Below, in pieces: positions 1 through 7,209 of a stretch of 64,000 bases of DNA; positions within the stretch are counted from its first letter, which is position 1; every line of letters begins with the position of its first letter. The notes under the pieces were generated by a model that was not told the DNA's origin, did no database searches, and was given only the letters and a program-made list of their open reading frames with translations. This DNA is from Ochrobactrum sp. BTU1 (lineage in GTDB: Bacteria > Pseudomonadota > Alphaproteobacteria > Rhizobiales > Rhizobiaceae), in NCBI GenBank assembly GCA_018798825.1, contig CP076354.1:1736001-1800000 (forward strand), written 5' to 3'. Both the position numbers and the translations under genes were made by a program.

Positions 1-705
1 GACTATCAGGAAGAAGCCGACCGCCGAAACATGAATGTCCGCCTGCTGGTCGAATTCATTGATGGCTCAAAAACCATGGTCGAGATGGCAGCCATTGCCA
101 ATGCAACTGGCCTTGTTCCTGATATTGCCGGGATGCATGGCCCCCGCGCCAGCATCGACCAGTTGAGCCAAACCCTTATCCCACAGGCGGATGGCGGCGT
201 TCTCAGCAAAAGCGGCGTCGTTGATTATTCCATCGGCAAAGGCGTTTCGCCGGGCGTGTTCGTTGTGGCCAAGATGGACCACCCTCGCCTTAATGAGCGC
301 CTTGAAGATCTGAAGATCGGCAAAGGCCCTTATTTCACCTTCCACCGCCCATACCACCTCACATCGCTGGAAGTGCCGCTGACAGTCGCGCGTGCCGTTC
401 TGTATGGCAAATCCGATATGGTGCCGCTGCCAAAGCCGGTGGCGGAAGTCTGCGCGGTCGCAAAGAAAGACTTGCAGCCGGGTGATCATCTCGATGCCAT
501 CGGTCAATATTGCTATCGTTCATGGATCATGACGACACCGGAAGCACGCAGTGCCAAGGCCATTCCTTGCGGCTTGCTACAAAACGGCACCGTCACTGCA
601 CCAATCAAAAAGGGTGAACTCATCACCTATGCCAATGCAGCACCACAGCCCGGCTCCAAGATTGCCGAGCTGCGTGCATTGCAGGACAAGATGATCTACG
701 GCTGA
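1..705 (+). CDS. SAF-domain homoserine dehydrogenase-like oxidoreductase, 5' truncated
   Basis: The reading frame is open from base 1, so only the C-terminal 234 residues are present and the NAD(P)-binding Rossmann part lies outside the window. The visible part matches the predicted homoserine dehydrogenase-like family that ends in a SAF domain (COG4091). It contains a short catalytic-domain remnant, then the SAF-type segment from about residue 150 (VAKKDLQPGDHLD and the closing KKGELITYANA stretch). An internal ATG at 31 is not a convincing start because the homology runs through it. The substrate cannot be told from this fragment. It is followed by a strong hairpin terminator. Confidence 0.7.
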   Translation, partial: DYQEEADRRNMNVRLLVEFIDGSKTMVEMAAIANATGLVPDIAGMHGPRASIDQLSQTLIPQADGGVLSKSGVVDYSIGKGVSPGVFVVAKMDHPRLNERLEDLKIGKGPYFTFHRPYHLTSLEVPLTVARAVLYGKSDMVPLPKPVAEVCAVAKKDLQPGDHLDAIGQYCYRSWIMTTPEARSAKAIPCGLLQNGTVTAPIKKGELITYANAAPQPGSKIAELRALQDKMIYG

Positions 706-730
706 TCTAACTTATTCGATTATAATAAAA

Positions 731-754
731 GGGCGGCTCGAAGCCGCCCTTTTT
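731..754 (+). terminator. Rho-independent terminator of the SAF-domain gene
   Basis: An 8-bp perfect stem (GGGCGGCT / AGCCGCCC) with a 3-nt loop is followed directly by five T residues, 25 bp after the stop codon. Confidence 0.9.
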
Positions 755-793
755 GTTTCTTGCCAGAACACCCCGGCCTTATGAGATTCGGGG

Positions 794-883
794 AAATGGC
801 GTGCCGAAAATGGTGGGGTTCGAGCACCGGAGCGGAGTGTACTTAAAGTACATGAGCACCGGAAGCGCAGAACCACGCCATTT
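794..883. other. Long imperfect palindrome between convergent genes, 3' of pntB
   Basis: The outer arms pair perfectly over 10 bp (794-803 with 874-883). Inner arms GGTTC (817-821) and GAACC (870-874) also pair. The centre is the palindrome GTACTTAAAGTAC (839-851). Two near-identical direct copies of GAGCACCGGAGCG flank that centre (822-834 and 854-867). The element starts 31 bp downstream of the pntB stop on the minus strand, so it would form a structured 3' end of the pnt transcript. No ORF explains it. Confidence 0.6.
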
Positions 884-913
884 GCAGGCCGCCAGAACCC
901 GAATATCGAAGGC

Positions 914-2314
914 CTAGTGATCCAAAGCCTTAACGATGCTTTCAACCATCTTCTTCGCGTCGGCAAAGAGCATCATGGTGTTGTCGCGGAAGAACAGCTC
1001 GTTTTCAACGCCAGCATAGCCTGAGCCCATGCCGCGCTTGATGAAGAGCACTGTACCGGCCTTGTCGACATCGAGGATCGGCATACCGAAAATCGGCGAT
1101 TGCGGGTCGGTCTTCGCTGCCGGATTGGTCACGTCATTCGCGCCAATCACGAAGGCAACATCAGCCGTCGCAAATTCCGAATTGATGTCTTCAAGTTCAA
1201 ACACTTCATCATAAGGCACGTTGGCTTCGGCCAGCAGCACGTTCATATGGCCAGGCATACGACCGGCAACAGGGTGGATTGCGTATTTCACTTCCACGCC
1301 TTCGGCTTTCAGCTTATCAGCCATTTCACGCAGCGCATGCTGTGCCTGTGCCACTGCCATACCGTAACCCGGCACGATGATGACCTTGGATGCGTTCTTC
1401 ATGATGAAGGCTGCATCGTCAGCCGAACCCTGCTTGACCGGACGCTGTTCCACTTCGCCGCTGCCCGCAGCTGCCACGTCACCGCCGAAGCCACCAAGAA
1501 TAACCGAAATGAACGAGCGGTTCATGCCTTTACACATGATGTAGGACAGGATCGCACCGGATGAACCGACCAGCGCACCGGTAATAATCAGCGCCAGATT
1601 GCCAAGCGTGAAACCAATGCCTGCCGCAGCCCAGCCCGAATAGGAGTTGAGCATGGAAACGACAACCGGCATATCTGCGCCACCAATCGGGATGATGATC
1701 AGCACACCGAATACCAGTGCCAGAATGACGATCAGCCAGAACACGAAATGGCTTTCGGTGTTGGTCAGAACGGCAATCAGAATCACGATTGCAGCAGCCA
1801 GCGCCGCATTGATGACATGACGCCCCGGCAGCATGATCGGCTTGCCCGACATGCGGCCATCAAGCTTCAGGAACGCAATGATCGAACCGGTGAAGGTGAT
1901 TGCACCAATCGCAACACCCAGCGACATTTCGATCAGCGCCTGACCGTGGATCTGACCCACTTCGCCAATGCCGAAGGAATGCGGTGAGTAAAGGGCTGCG
2001 GCAGCAACGAGAACGGCTGCAAGACCAATCAGCGAGTGGAAGGCTGCCACGAGCTGCGGCATGGCCGTCATCGCAATTCGGCGTGCAATCACTGCACCAA
2101 TACCGCCACCAATGGCGATACCGAGGATAATCAGCACCAGACCGCCAAAGCTTGGACGTGCCAGCAACAGCGTGGTGACGATGGAAATACCCATACCGAT
2201 CATTCCATAGGTATTACCCTGACGGCTGGTGGTTGGGTGCGAAAGGCCGCGCAGTGCCAGAATGAACAGGACACCGGAGACCAGATAAAGGAAGGCTGCG
2301 AGATTAACGCTCAT
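914..2314 (-). CDS. pntB: NAD(P) transhydrogenase subunit beta
   Basis: This is the beta subunit of the proton-translocating nicotinamide nucleotide transhydrogenase, which drives NADPH formation from NADH with the proton gradient at the inner membrane. The 466-residue length is usual. The N-terminal 260 residues form many membrane helices, and the C-terminal 180 residues are the NADP(H)-binding domain III, with the GYGMAVAQAQ, HPVAGRMPGH and GANDVTNPAA motifs. It is the last gene of the minus-strand order oxidase subunit-pntAa-pntAb-pntB, 13 bp after pntAb. Confidence 0.97.
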   Translation of the reverse strand: MSVNLAAFLYLVSGVLFILALRGLSHPTTSRQGNTYGMIGMGISIVTTLLLARPSFGGLVLIILGIAIGGGIGAVIARRIAMTAMPQLVAAFHSLIGLAAVLVAAAALYSPHSFGIGEVGQIHGQALIEMSLGVAIGAITFTGSIIAFLKLDGRMSGKPIMLPGRHVINAALAAAIVILIAVLTNTESHFVFWLIVILALVFGVLIIIPIGGADMPVVVSMLNSYSGWAAAGIGFTLGNLALIITGALVGSSGAILSYIMCKGMNRSFISVILGGFGGDVAAAGSGEVEQRPVKQGSADDAAFIMKNASKVIIVPGYGMAVAQAQHALREMADKLKAEGVEVKYAIHPVAGRMPGHMNVLLAEANVPYDEVFELEDINSEFATADVAFVIGANDVTNPAAKTDPQSPIFGMPILDVDKAGTVLFIKRGMGSGYAGVENELFFRDNTMMLFADAKKMVESIVKALDH

Positions 2315-2327
2315 GATGGCTCAGCCC

Positions 2328-2747
2328 TCACTTTTCTTTTTTCTTGTACATGGCAAGCATACGCTGGGTAACCAGAAAGCCGCCAAAGATGTTTACGCTT
2401 GCAAGGATGAGCGCGATGAAGCCGAAGCCGGTTGCCCAGCCCGAAAGCGAAAGACCGACGGCAAGAAGTGCGCCGACCACGATCACCGATGAAATAGCGT
2501 TGGTAACAGCCATAAGCGGCGTATGCAGTGCAGGCGTCACCTGCCAGACGACGTAATAACCGACGAAAATCGACAGAACGAAAATCGCAAGGCGGAAGAC
2601 AAACGGATCAACCACGCCACCGGATGCGGCATGGGCGGCGGCAGCTGCTGCATCACCTAAACCGCCTGCATTTTCCGCTGCCTGCCTGACGGCATCTGCC
2701 GCCTGATTGAGGCTCTCAAGAGCTTTTTCAAGTGCTGTATCGGACAT
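2328..2747 (-). CDS. pntAb: NAD(P) transhydrogenase subunit alpha part 2 (membrane part)
   Basis: This 139-residue protein is the separate membrane part of the alpha subunit, as in alphaproteobacterial three-gene transhydrogenases. The first 45 residues are alanine-rich and probably cytosolic ([17 protein letters not shown]). Three hydrophobic helices follow (about 50-70, 80-105 and 110-130). Its ATG overlaps the pntAa stop codon by one base (TAATG), so translation is probably coupled. It completes the proton channel together with PntB. Confidence 0.95.
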   Translation of the reverse strand: MSDTALEKALESLNQAADAVRQAAENAGGLGDAAAAAAHAASGGVVDPFVFRLAIFVLSIFVGYYVVWQVTPALHTPLMAVTNAISSVIVVGALLAVGLSLSGWATGFGFIALILASVNIFGGFLVTQRMLAMYKKKEK

Positions 2748-4078
2748 TATGCCTCTCCTCCATCAGCGGAAGTTTTTGCAGCTTTTGCCGGTGCTTTTCG
2801 GGTTGTCTTGGCTACAGGCTTTGCCGTGGCAGACGCCGCTTCCTTTGCAGCCTCTGCCTTAACAGCAGGCGCTTTTGCCTTCGGTGCGGCTTTAGGTTTA
2901 GCGACCTTCTCAGCCACAACGGCTGGCGCTGCTTCGACTTCTGCTTCGGCCTTGGCAAACGCCGGATGCACGACTTTGCCCTCGTGGGTCAGAAGTGTTG
3001 CCTTTACCAGCTCTTCCTGCGGATCAAGCTTGAGAAGCTTTGCTTCCTTATCGACCAGCGTTTCGAGGAATGCATAAAGATTGCGCGCGTAAAGCTGCGA
3101 GGCAGTCGCCGCAATCCGGCCCGGCACATTGAGATGACCGACGATCTTCACACCGTTCACATCTGCAACCTGACCGGCAACTGCACCTTCGACATTGCCG
3201 CCGCGCTCAACTGCGAGATCAACCAGCACAGAACCCGGACGCATGGCTGCGACCATTTCCTTTGAAACAAGACGCGGGGCGGCACGACCCGGAATAAGCG
3301 CCGTGGTAATGACAATATCCTGCTTGGCAATATGGTCAGCAACAAGTGCCGCCTGCTTCGCCTGATATTCCTTCGACATTTCCTTGGCATAACCGCCAGA
3401 GGTTTCCGCCGCCTTGAATTCCTCATCCTCGACCGCGATGAACTTCGCGCCAAGCGAAGCGACCTGCTCCTTAGCAGCCGGGCGAACGTCGGTTGCAGTC
3501 ACAACCGCACCCAGACGACGTGCAGTCGCAATCGCCTGAAGTCCGGCAACACCTGCACCCATGACGAAGACGCGGGCTGCAGGCACCGTGCCAGCAGCCG
3601 TCATCATCATTGGCATAGCACGGTCATAGACGTCGGCTGCATCAATGACGGCCTGATAACCGGCGAGATTGGCCTGCGACGAGAGAACATCCATCACCTG
3701 CGCGCGCGTTATACGCGGCATAAATTCCATCGTGAAAGCGGAAATACCGGCCTTCGCAAGAGCTGCAACCGCTGCTTCCTGACCGTAGGGATCAAGCATC
3801 GCGAAAAGTGCTGCACCCGGTTTATACCCTTTGAGTTCCGCATCGTTCGGACGGCGCACTTTCAGGATAACATCTGCCGCTTTGGCGTCAGCCGTAGTGC
3901 CTATGCGCGCGCCAGCGCCTGAAAACTCGGTATCGATGATACGCGATTTTTCGCCTGCGCCTTTTTCCACCACGACATCAAAACCAAGCGCGATGAATTT
4001 CTTCACCGTCTCGGCAGATGCCGCAACGCGGGTCTCGTTGGGATCACTCTCTTTCGGAATGAATATAGTCTGGGCCAA
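2747..4078 (-). CDS. pntAa: NAD(P) transhydrogenase subunit alpha part 1, with Lys/Ala/Pro-rich tail
   Basis: This is the NAD(H)-binding domain I subunit, with alanine dehydrogenase-like folds and the [11 protein letters not shown] nucleotide-binding loop. I start it at a TTG (4078), which gives [10 protein letters not shown] as in homologs and has an AAGGGA Shine-Dalgarno sequence about 8 nt upstream. The ATG 45 codons further upstream has no homology. The catalytic domain ends near residue 376. The last 67 residues are a low-complexity, histone-H1-like tail rich in Ala, Lys and Pro (repeats such as [11 protein letters not shown]). That tail is unusual for this enzyme and probably disordered. 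Confidence 0.93.
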   Translation of the reverse strand: MAQTIFIPKESDPNETRVAASAETVKKFIALGFDVVVEKGAGEKSRIIDTEFSGAGARIGTTADAKAADVILKVRRPNDAELKGYKPGAALFAMLDPYGQEAAVAALAKAGISAFTMEFMPRITRAQVMDVLSSQANLAGYQAVIDAADVYDRAMPMMMTAAGTVPAARVFVMGAGVAGLQAIATARRLGAVVTATDVRPAAKEQVASLGAKFIAVEDEEFKAAETSGGYAKEMSKEYQAKQAALVADHIAKQDIVITTALIPGRAAPRLVSKEMVAAMRPGSVLVDLAVERGGNVEGAVAGQVADVNGVKIVGHLNVPGRIAATASQLYARNLYAFLETLVDKEAKLLKLDPQEELVKATLLTHEGKVVHPAFAKAEAEVEAAPAVVAEKVAKPKAAPKAKAPAVKAEAAKEAASATAKPVAKTTRKAPAKAAKTSADGGEA

Positions 4079-4255
4079 CTGGTTTCCCTTTCGTGGCTTA
4101 ATCCGACCTCGCAGCCGGGCACAATCCGGGCTTCCGGGAAGAAGCCCCCTTAAAATGATGAAACAGACGACATGCATAAAGCCCCGGCAAGGTGCGAGCT
4201 GCACCCATACCAAGGCATTCGATCAAATCATGCGGATTATTGCTGGTTTAGATCC

Positions 4256-4477
4256 TTAGAGGAGGAACCAGGCAGCGGCGCAGATCAGAACAAACAGAAC
4301 GGTCGCGGAGAAAAAACCACCCGCGAAAAAGCCGAACGCCATGGCAACCAGGAGGGCAACAACTGCCACTGTGCCCCATTTAAACACACCCATGAAACCA
4401 GCATAAGTTTTATCATGCTCTGGATAATCCATCGGCGCGCCGAGTTCAGCCGGAGCTGTAGTGTGATGTTCTGCCAT
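4256..4477 (-). CDS. aa3-type cytochrome c oxidase subunit IV family protein
   Basis: A 73-residue single-to-double-helix membrane protein with the short N-terminal MDYPEHDKTYAGFM motif of the bacterial aa3-type oxidase subunit IV family, followed by hydrophobic helices from about residue 30 to the end. In many alphaproteobacteria this small gene lies upstream of the transhydrogenase genes rather than with the oxidase genes, as here. It lies 177 bp upstream of pntAa on the same strand, so shared transcription is possible but not certain. Confidence 0.85.
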   Translation of the reverse strand: MAEHHTTAPAELGAPMDYPEHDKTYAGFMGVFKWGTVAVVALLVAMAFGFFAGGFFSATVLFVLICAAAWFLL

Positions 4478-4762
4478 TTTGTAGTTCCACCCATTCAGAT
4501 ATTTTGACTATTCTTAGTCAGACTATCTGTGATCTTTAACGCGCATGCAACCTCAACCGGACCTTGCCTCAGGCTTTGGTCCCCGGCTGTTTGTCGCAGC
4601 GCCCCTCCACTCAGTCTGTGACCGCATATGCGGCTACGGCAGCTAACTAACCAGAATTTTCAGAAATTTCTATACTAAAATATTTAGAGCAACTTTCAAA
4701 AAGATTTAAATTATCAAAAGTAAGGATCATGCGTATAAATCGCATAGACTCCACAAAAGATT

Positions 4763-5509
4763 TTATATGCCAAGGCCGGTATATTTCGCTGTTGGCAGGA
4801 TCGTCAGCGGACCAACACCATTGCTCAGATTGCCGAACATTGCACGCCGCTCATGCGGCTGTGACTTGAAGAACGGGAAGCGGACAGCAACCGCGTCGCG
4901 AATATTGCGAATGGGTGCAGCGCCCAGTCCGACCTTGATGCCATAGCCCAGATGCTCACGCGCTTCGGCCATGACAGTGGTGCCGAAAATACGTTTGTAA
5001 AATGCCATATGCTCTGGCTTCACCGATGCAAGACATTGATCCGCTTCAAAAAATTCCGAAGCCATCGCAGCAATGCGCAAGGTGACATAGGGAATAGCAG
5101 GATATTCGCTCAGCAGATCCGGGTCCGCTGCAAAGCGTGTAGGGTCAACAAAAGCCATGCCGCTGTTGAGCAGAGGATCAAGAATATCGGGAAAGAGCGC
5201 ATAACTCGTGCCACGACGATGGTCAGGCGTGATGTAATGAATACGCAATGTACTCACTAATTGCCCGTCAATATGAATGCCGAAGACAAACGCATGACTG
5301 TCACGATCAATGTCATCAACAATCGATGGCACTTCCGCTTCATGCATCACGTTCGCACTTCGGTAAGACCGGTAACGCAGGCGTCCAATCTCTTCGAGAT
5401 CTTCCGCGTGTACGATGCGTCGATATTCCACCCGATCCAGAAACTGCAATAGCTGCCGCGCGAAATTGGATAGCGGTGGTTGCCCACCAGAGACAGCTTC
5501 ATTCGTCAT
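4763..5509 (-). CDS. FeeM-like N-acyltransferase (GNAT / autoinducer-synthase fold)
   Basis: A 248-residue GNAT-superfamily protein resembling the N-acyl amino acid synthase FeeM and the acyl-homoserine lactone synthases. The features I see are the early RLRYRSYRSANV block (about 43-54), the DDIDRDSHAFVFG strand, RIHYITPDHRR, and VDPTRFA, the counterpart of the E-x-R-F motif of autoinducer synthases. FeeM enzymes move an acyl chain from acyl-ACP to an amino acid. The actual product here cannot be told. It is monocistronic, with no LuxR-type regulator nearby. Confidence 0.75.
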   Translation of the reverse strand: MTNEAVSGGQPPLSNFARQLLQFLDRVEYRRIVHAEDLEEIGRLRYRSYRSANVMHEAEVPSIVDDIDRDSHAFVFGIHIDGQLVSTLRIHYITPDHRRGTSYALFPDILDPLLNSGMAFVDPTRFAADPDLLSEYPAIPYVTLRIAAMASEFFEADQCLASVKPEHMAFYKRIFGTTVMAEAREHLGYGIKVGLGAAPIRNIRDAVAVRFPFFKSQPHERRAMFGNLSNGVGPLTILPTAKYTGLGI

Positions 5510-5673
5510 TCAAATAGCATCCGCACCCCGTCAAATCAGTGCGCAGAATAAGGTGCTTTATAAGCGTGTAAAGGTGTAACTTTGAGTTTTTGTCACTTGC
5601 CAGTGACAGAAACTCTCATTCACCCTGGATCGCCCGACACGCAGCCGCCAATGCACCTTAATGAGAATTGGAA

Positions 5674-5691
5674 TGGCCGCTGAAACGGCCA
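5674..5691 (-). terminator. Hairpin 3' of the serine hydrolase gene
   Basis: A 6-bp stem (TGGCCG / CGGCCA) with a 6-nt loop lies 18 bp past the serine hydrolase stop on the minus strand. The downstream run on that strand is only moderately T-rich (TTCCAATTCTCATT). Confidence 0.45.
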
Positions 5692-5708
5692 CTCCCTCTT
5701 TGTGCCGA

Positions 5709-6929
5709 TCACTGAATAGAGTTAGCCAGAGACTGGAACATCTCGATTGTTTCAGCTTTCACCTGCTGACCATCAATATTGTAATTGGCGTAGGCCGATG
5801 TTTTGACGATTACCACGCGTTTGGCCGGATTGACGTAAATAAACTGGCCGTAAATACCGACAGCAGCGAAATCACCTTGGGGCTCAACCGGAATCCACCA
5901 TTGATAACCATAGCCAAACGGTATCTTGCCTGACGCATCTTTGCGTCCGGGCATCAAATACGGCTCGTCTGGCGTTACAGAATCGTGAACCCATTGCGCC
6001 GGCACGAGCTGCTCGCCAAGATAGTTCCGGCCTTCATTCATATAGAGCAATCCAAAGCGGGCATAATCACGCAACACAGCATTAAGGCCACCCGCAGCGA
6101 CAACTTCACCCTTCTGATCAGCAAGCCAATACGAATCAGCCTCTACGCCAAGTTTCGACCAGAGCTTGTCCTCAAAATAGTTTTGGATTGGCACACCAGT
6201 CGCACCTTCCAGCACCAAGGCGAGAACTTGCGTATCTGCTGAGACATAGCGATTGACTGTGCCTGGCTTGATTTCGTTCTTCAGATGCGCGGTGAAATCG
6301 ATGACCGACCCCGTAACCATTTGCACAATGTAGCGCACGATATCCGAATTGAGATCGCCGTAATTTTCGTTGAAACCAATGCCCGACGACATCTGCAGAA
6401 CGTTTTTAACAGTCACGCCCTTATAGCCACCCTCCGCGAGTACCGGCGCATAATGATCGACTGTCTCATCGAGTTTGATCTGACCATCACGCACCGCATT
6501 GCCGATCAGAAACGAAACGAACGATTTCGATACAGACATCGCGATGGACTGCGTTTTCTCGGTGTTACCGCGTGCATATTCTTCATGCACGATCTCACCA
6601 TCCTTCAGAACAATGAAACCTGTTGTTTCCGTCCGTTTGAGAAAATCGGCAAGATTGTCTGTCTCGCCTTTATATGAATAGGTTTCAGGCAATGGCCGCT
6701 CGGCCTTCGGCAGCGGACTGACATCACCCGCGCGCGCAACCCGGATCGACGGATAGATCTTATAGAGGGTGCGGAAATTTTCATCGATCACATCAGGCTT
6801 GAAAACCTGAGAATACTGATAAACCGCCCAATATTCGTGTAATTTCTTCCTAAAAATCGCAGCACTGACAGCCGCGATAATAATGATTAATATTATTAAA
6901 TATAAGAAAAAACGGAAATGCCGTTTCAT
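5709..6929 (-). CDS. Membrane-anchored beta-lactamase-family serine hydrolase
   Basis: A 406-residue class C beta-lactamase/6-aminohexanoate-dimer hydrolase-type protein (PF00144). Residues 6-24 form a strongly hydrophobic N-terminal anchor, so the catalytic domain should be periplasmic. The nucleophile motif SVSK is at 132-135, with the family tyrosine around 228 (NRYVSADTQ), and the C-terminal region has GYQWWIP and GIYGQFIYV. Such enzymes hydrolyse amide or ester bonds. Nothing shows activity on beta-lactam drugs, and the SxxK context is closer to the NylB-type esterases. The N-terminal anchor and coding sequence are AT-richer than most neighbours. Confidence 0.85.
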   Translation of the reverse strand: MKRHFRFFLYLIILIIIIAAVSAAIFRKKLHEYWAVYQYSQVFKPDVIDENFRTLYKIYPSIRVARAGDVSPLPKAERPLPETYSYKGETDNLADFLKRTETTGFIVLKDGEIVHEEYARGNTEKTQSIAMSVSKSFVSFLIGNAVRDGQIKLDETVDHYAPVLAEGGYKGVTVKNVLQMSSGIGFNENYGDLNSDIVRYIVQMVTGSVIDFTAHLKNEIKPGTVNRYVSADTQVLALVLEGATGVPIQNYFEDKLWSKLGVEADSYWLADQKGEVVAAGGLNAVLRDYARFGLLYMNEGRNYLGEQLVPAQWVHDSVTPDEPYLMPGRKDASGKIPFGYGYQWWIPVEPQGDFAAVGIYGQFIYVNPAKRVVIVKTSAYANYNIDGQQVKAETIEMFQSLANSIQ

Positions 6930-7100
6930 TTCCCATCCTTGCTATTTTACTTATAAAGTAATAACTGAATTACTTATGCCGCTCAAAGACATGGCACTAT
7001 CTTCACCTTTATTACAAGGAGGAAAATAGCTAAATTTTGCTATGATAAAATAGGGGAATTATCGGTACTGATATGGTTTCACAGAATTGAAACCGCCAGA

Positions 7101-7209
7101 CTTATCCAAAACTCCATCAGTATGCCTCATGGAGTTTTGGATAAGCCCGAGTGGCGATTGAACTTTTTCAAGGCGTGGATAGCGTCAGCATCTTCGCGCC
7201 TTGGTATTA
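7101..7209. repeat. Palindromic repeat, copy 1 (Bru-RS-like)
   Basis: A 17-bp perfect inverted repeat (7101-7117 with 7129-7145, around CCAAAACTCC) is followed by a unique middle and a second hairpin (CAAGGCG 7169-7175 with CGCCTTG 7197-7203). Fifty bases (about 7128-7177) match copy 2 at 31952-32001 with one difference. The edge TAATACCAAGG, read on the minus strand, supplies the TAA stop of the GGDEF-EAL gene. Size and layout recall the Brucella Bru-RS1/RS2 palindromes, though I cannot compare sequences. Confidence 0.85.

Noticed and set aside
5709..6929. Serine hydrolase as a beta-lactamase resistance gene
   Set aside because: SxxK and fold are shared with many esterases and amidases; nothing in the sequence points to beta-lactam hydrolysis, and the N-terminal anchor is unusual for secreted lactamases.
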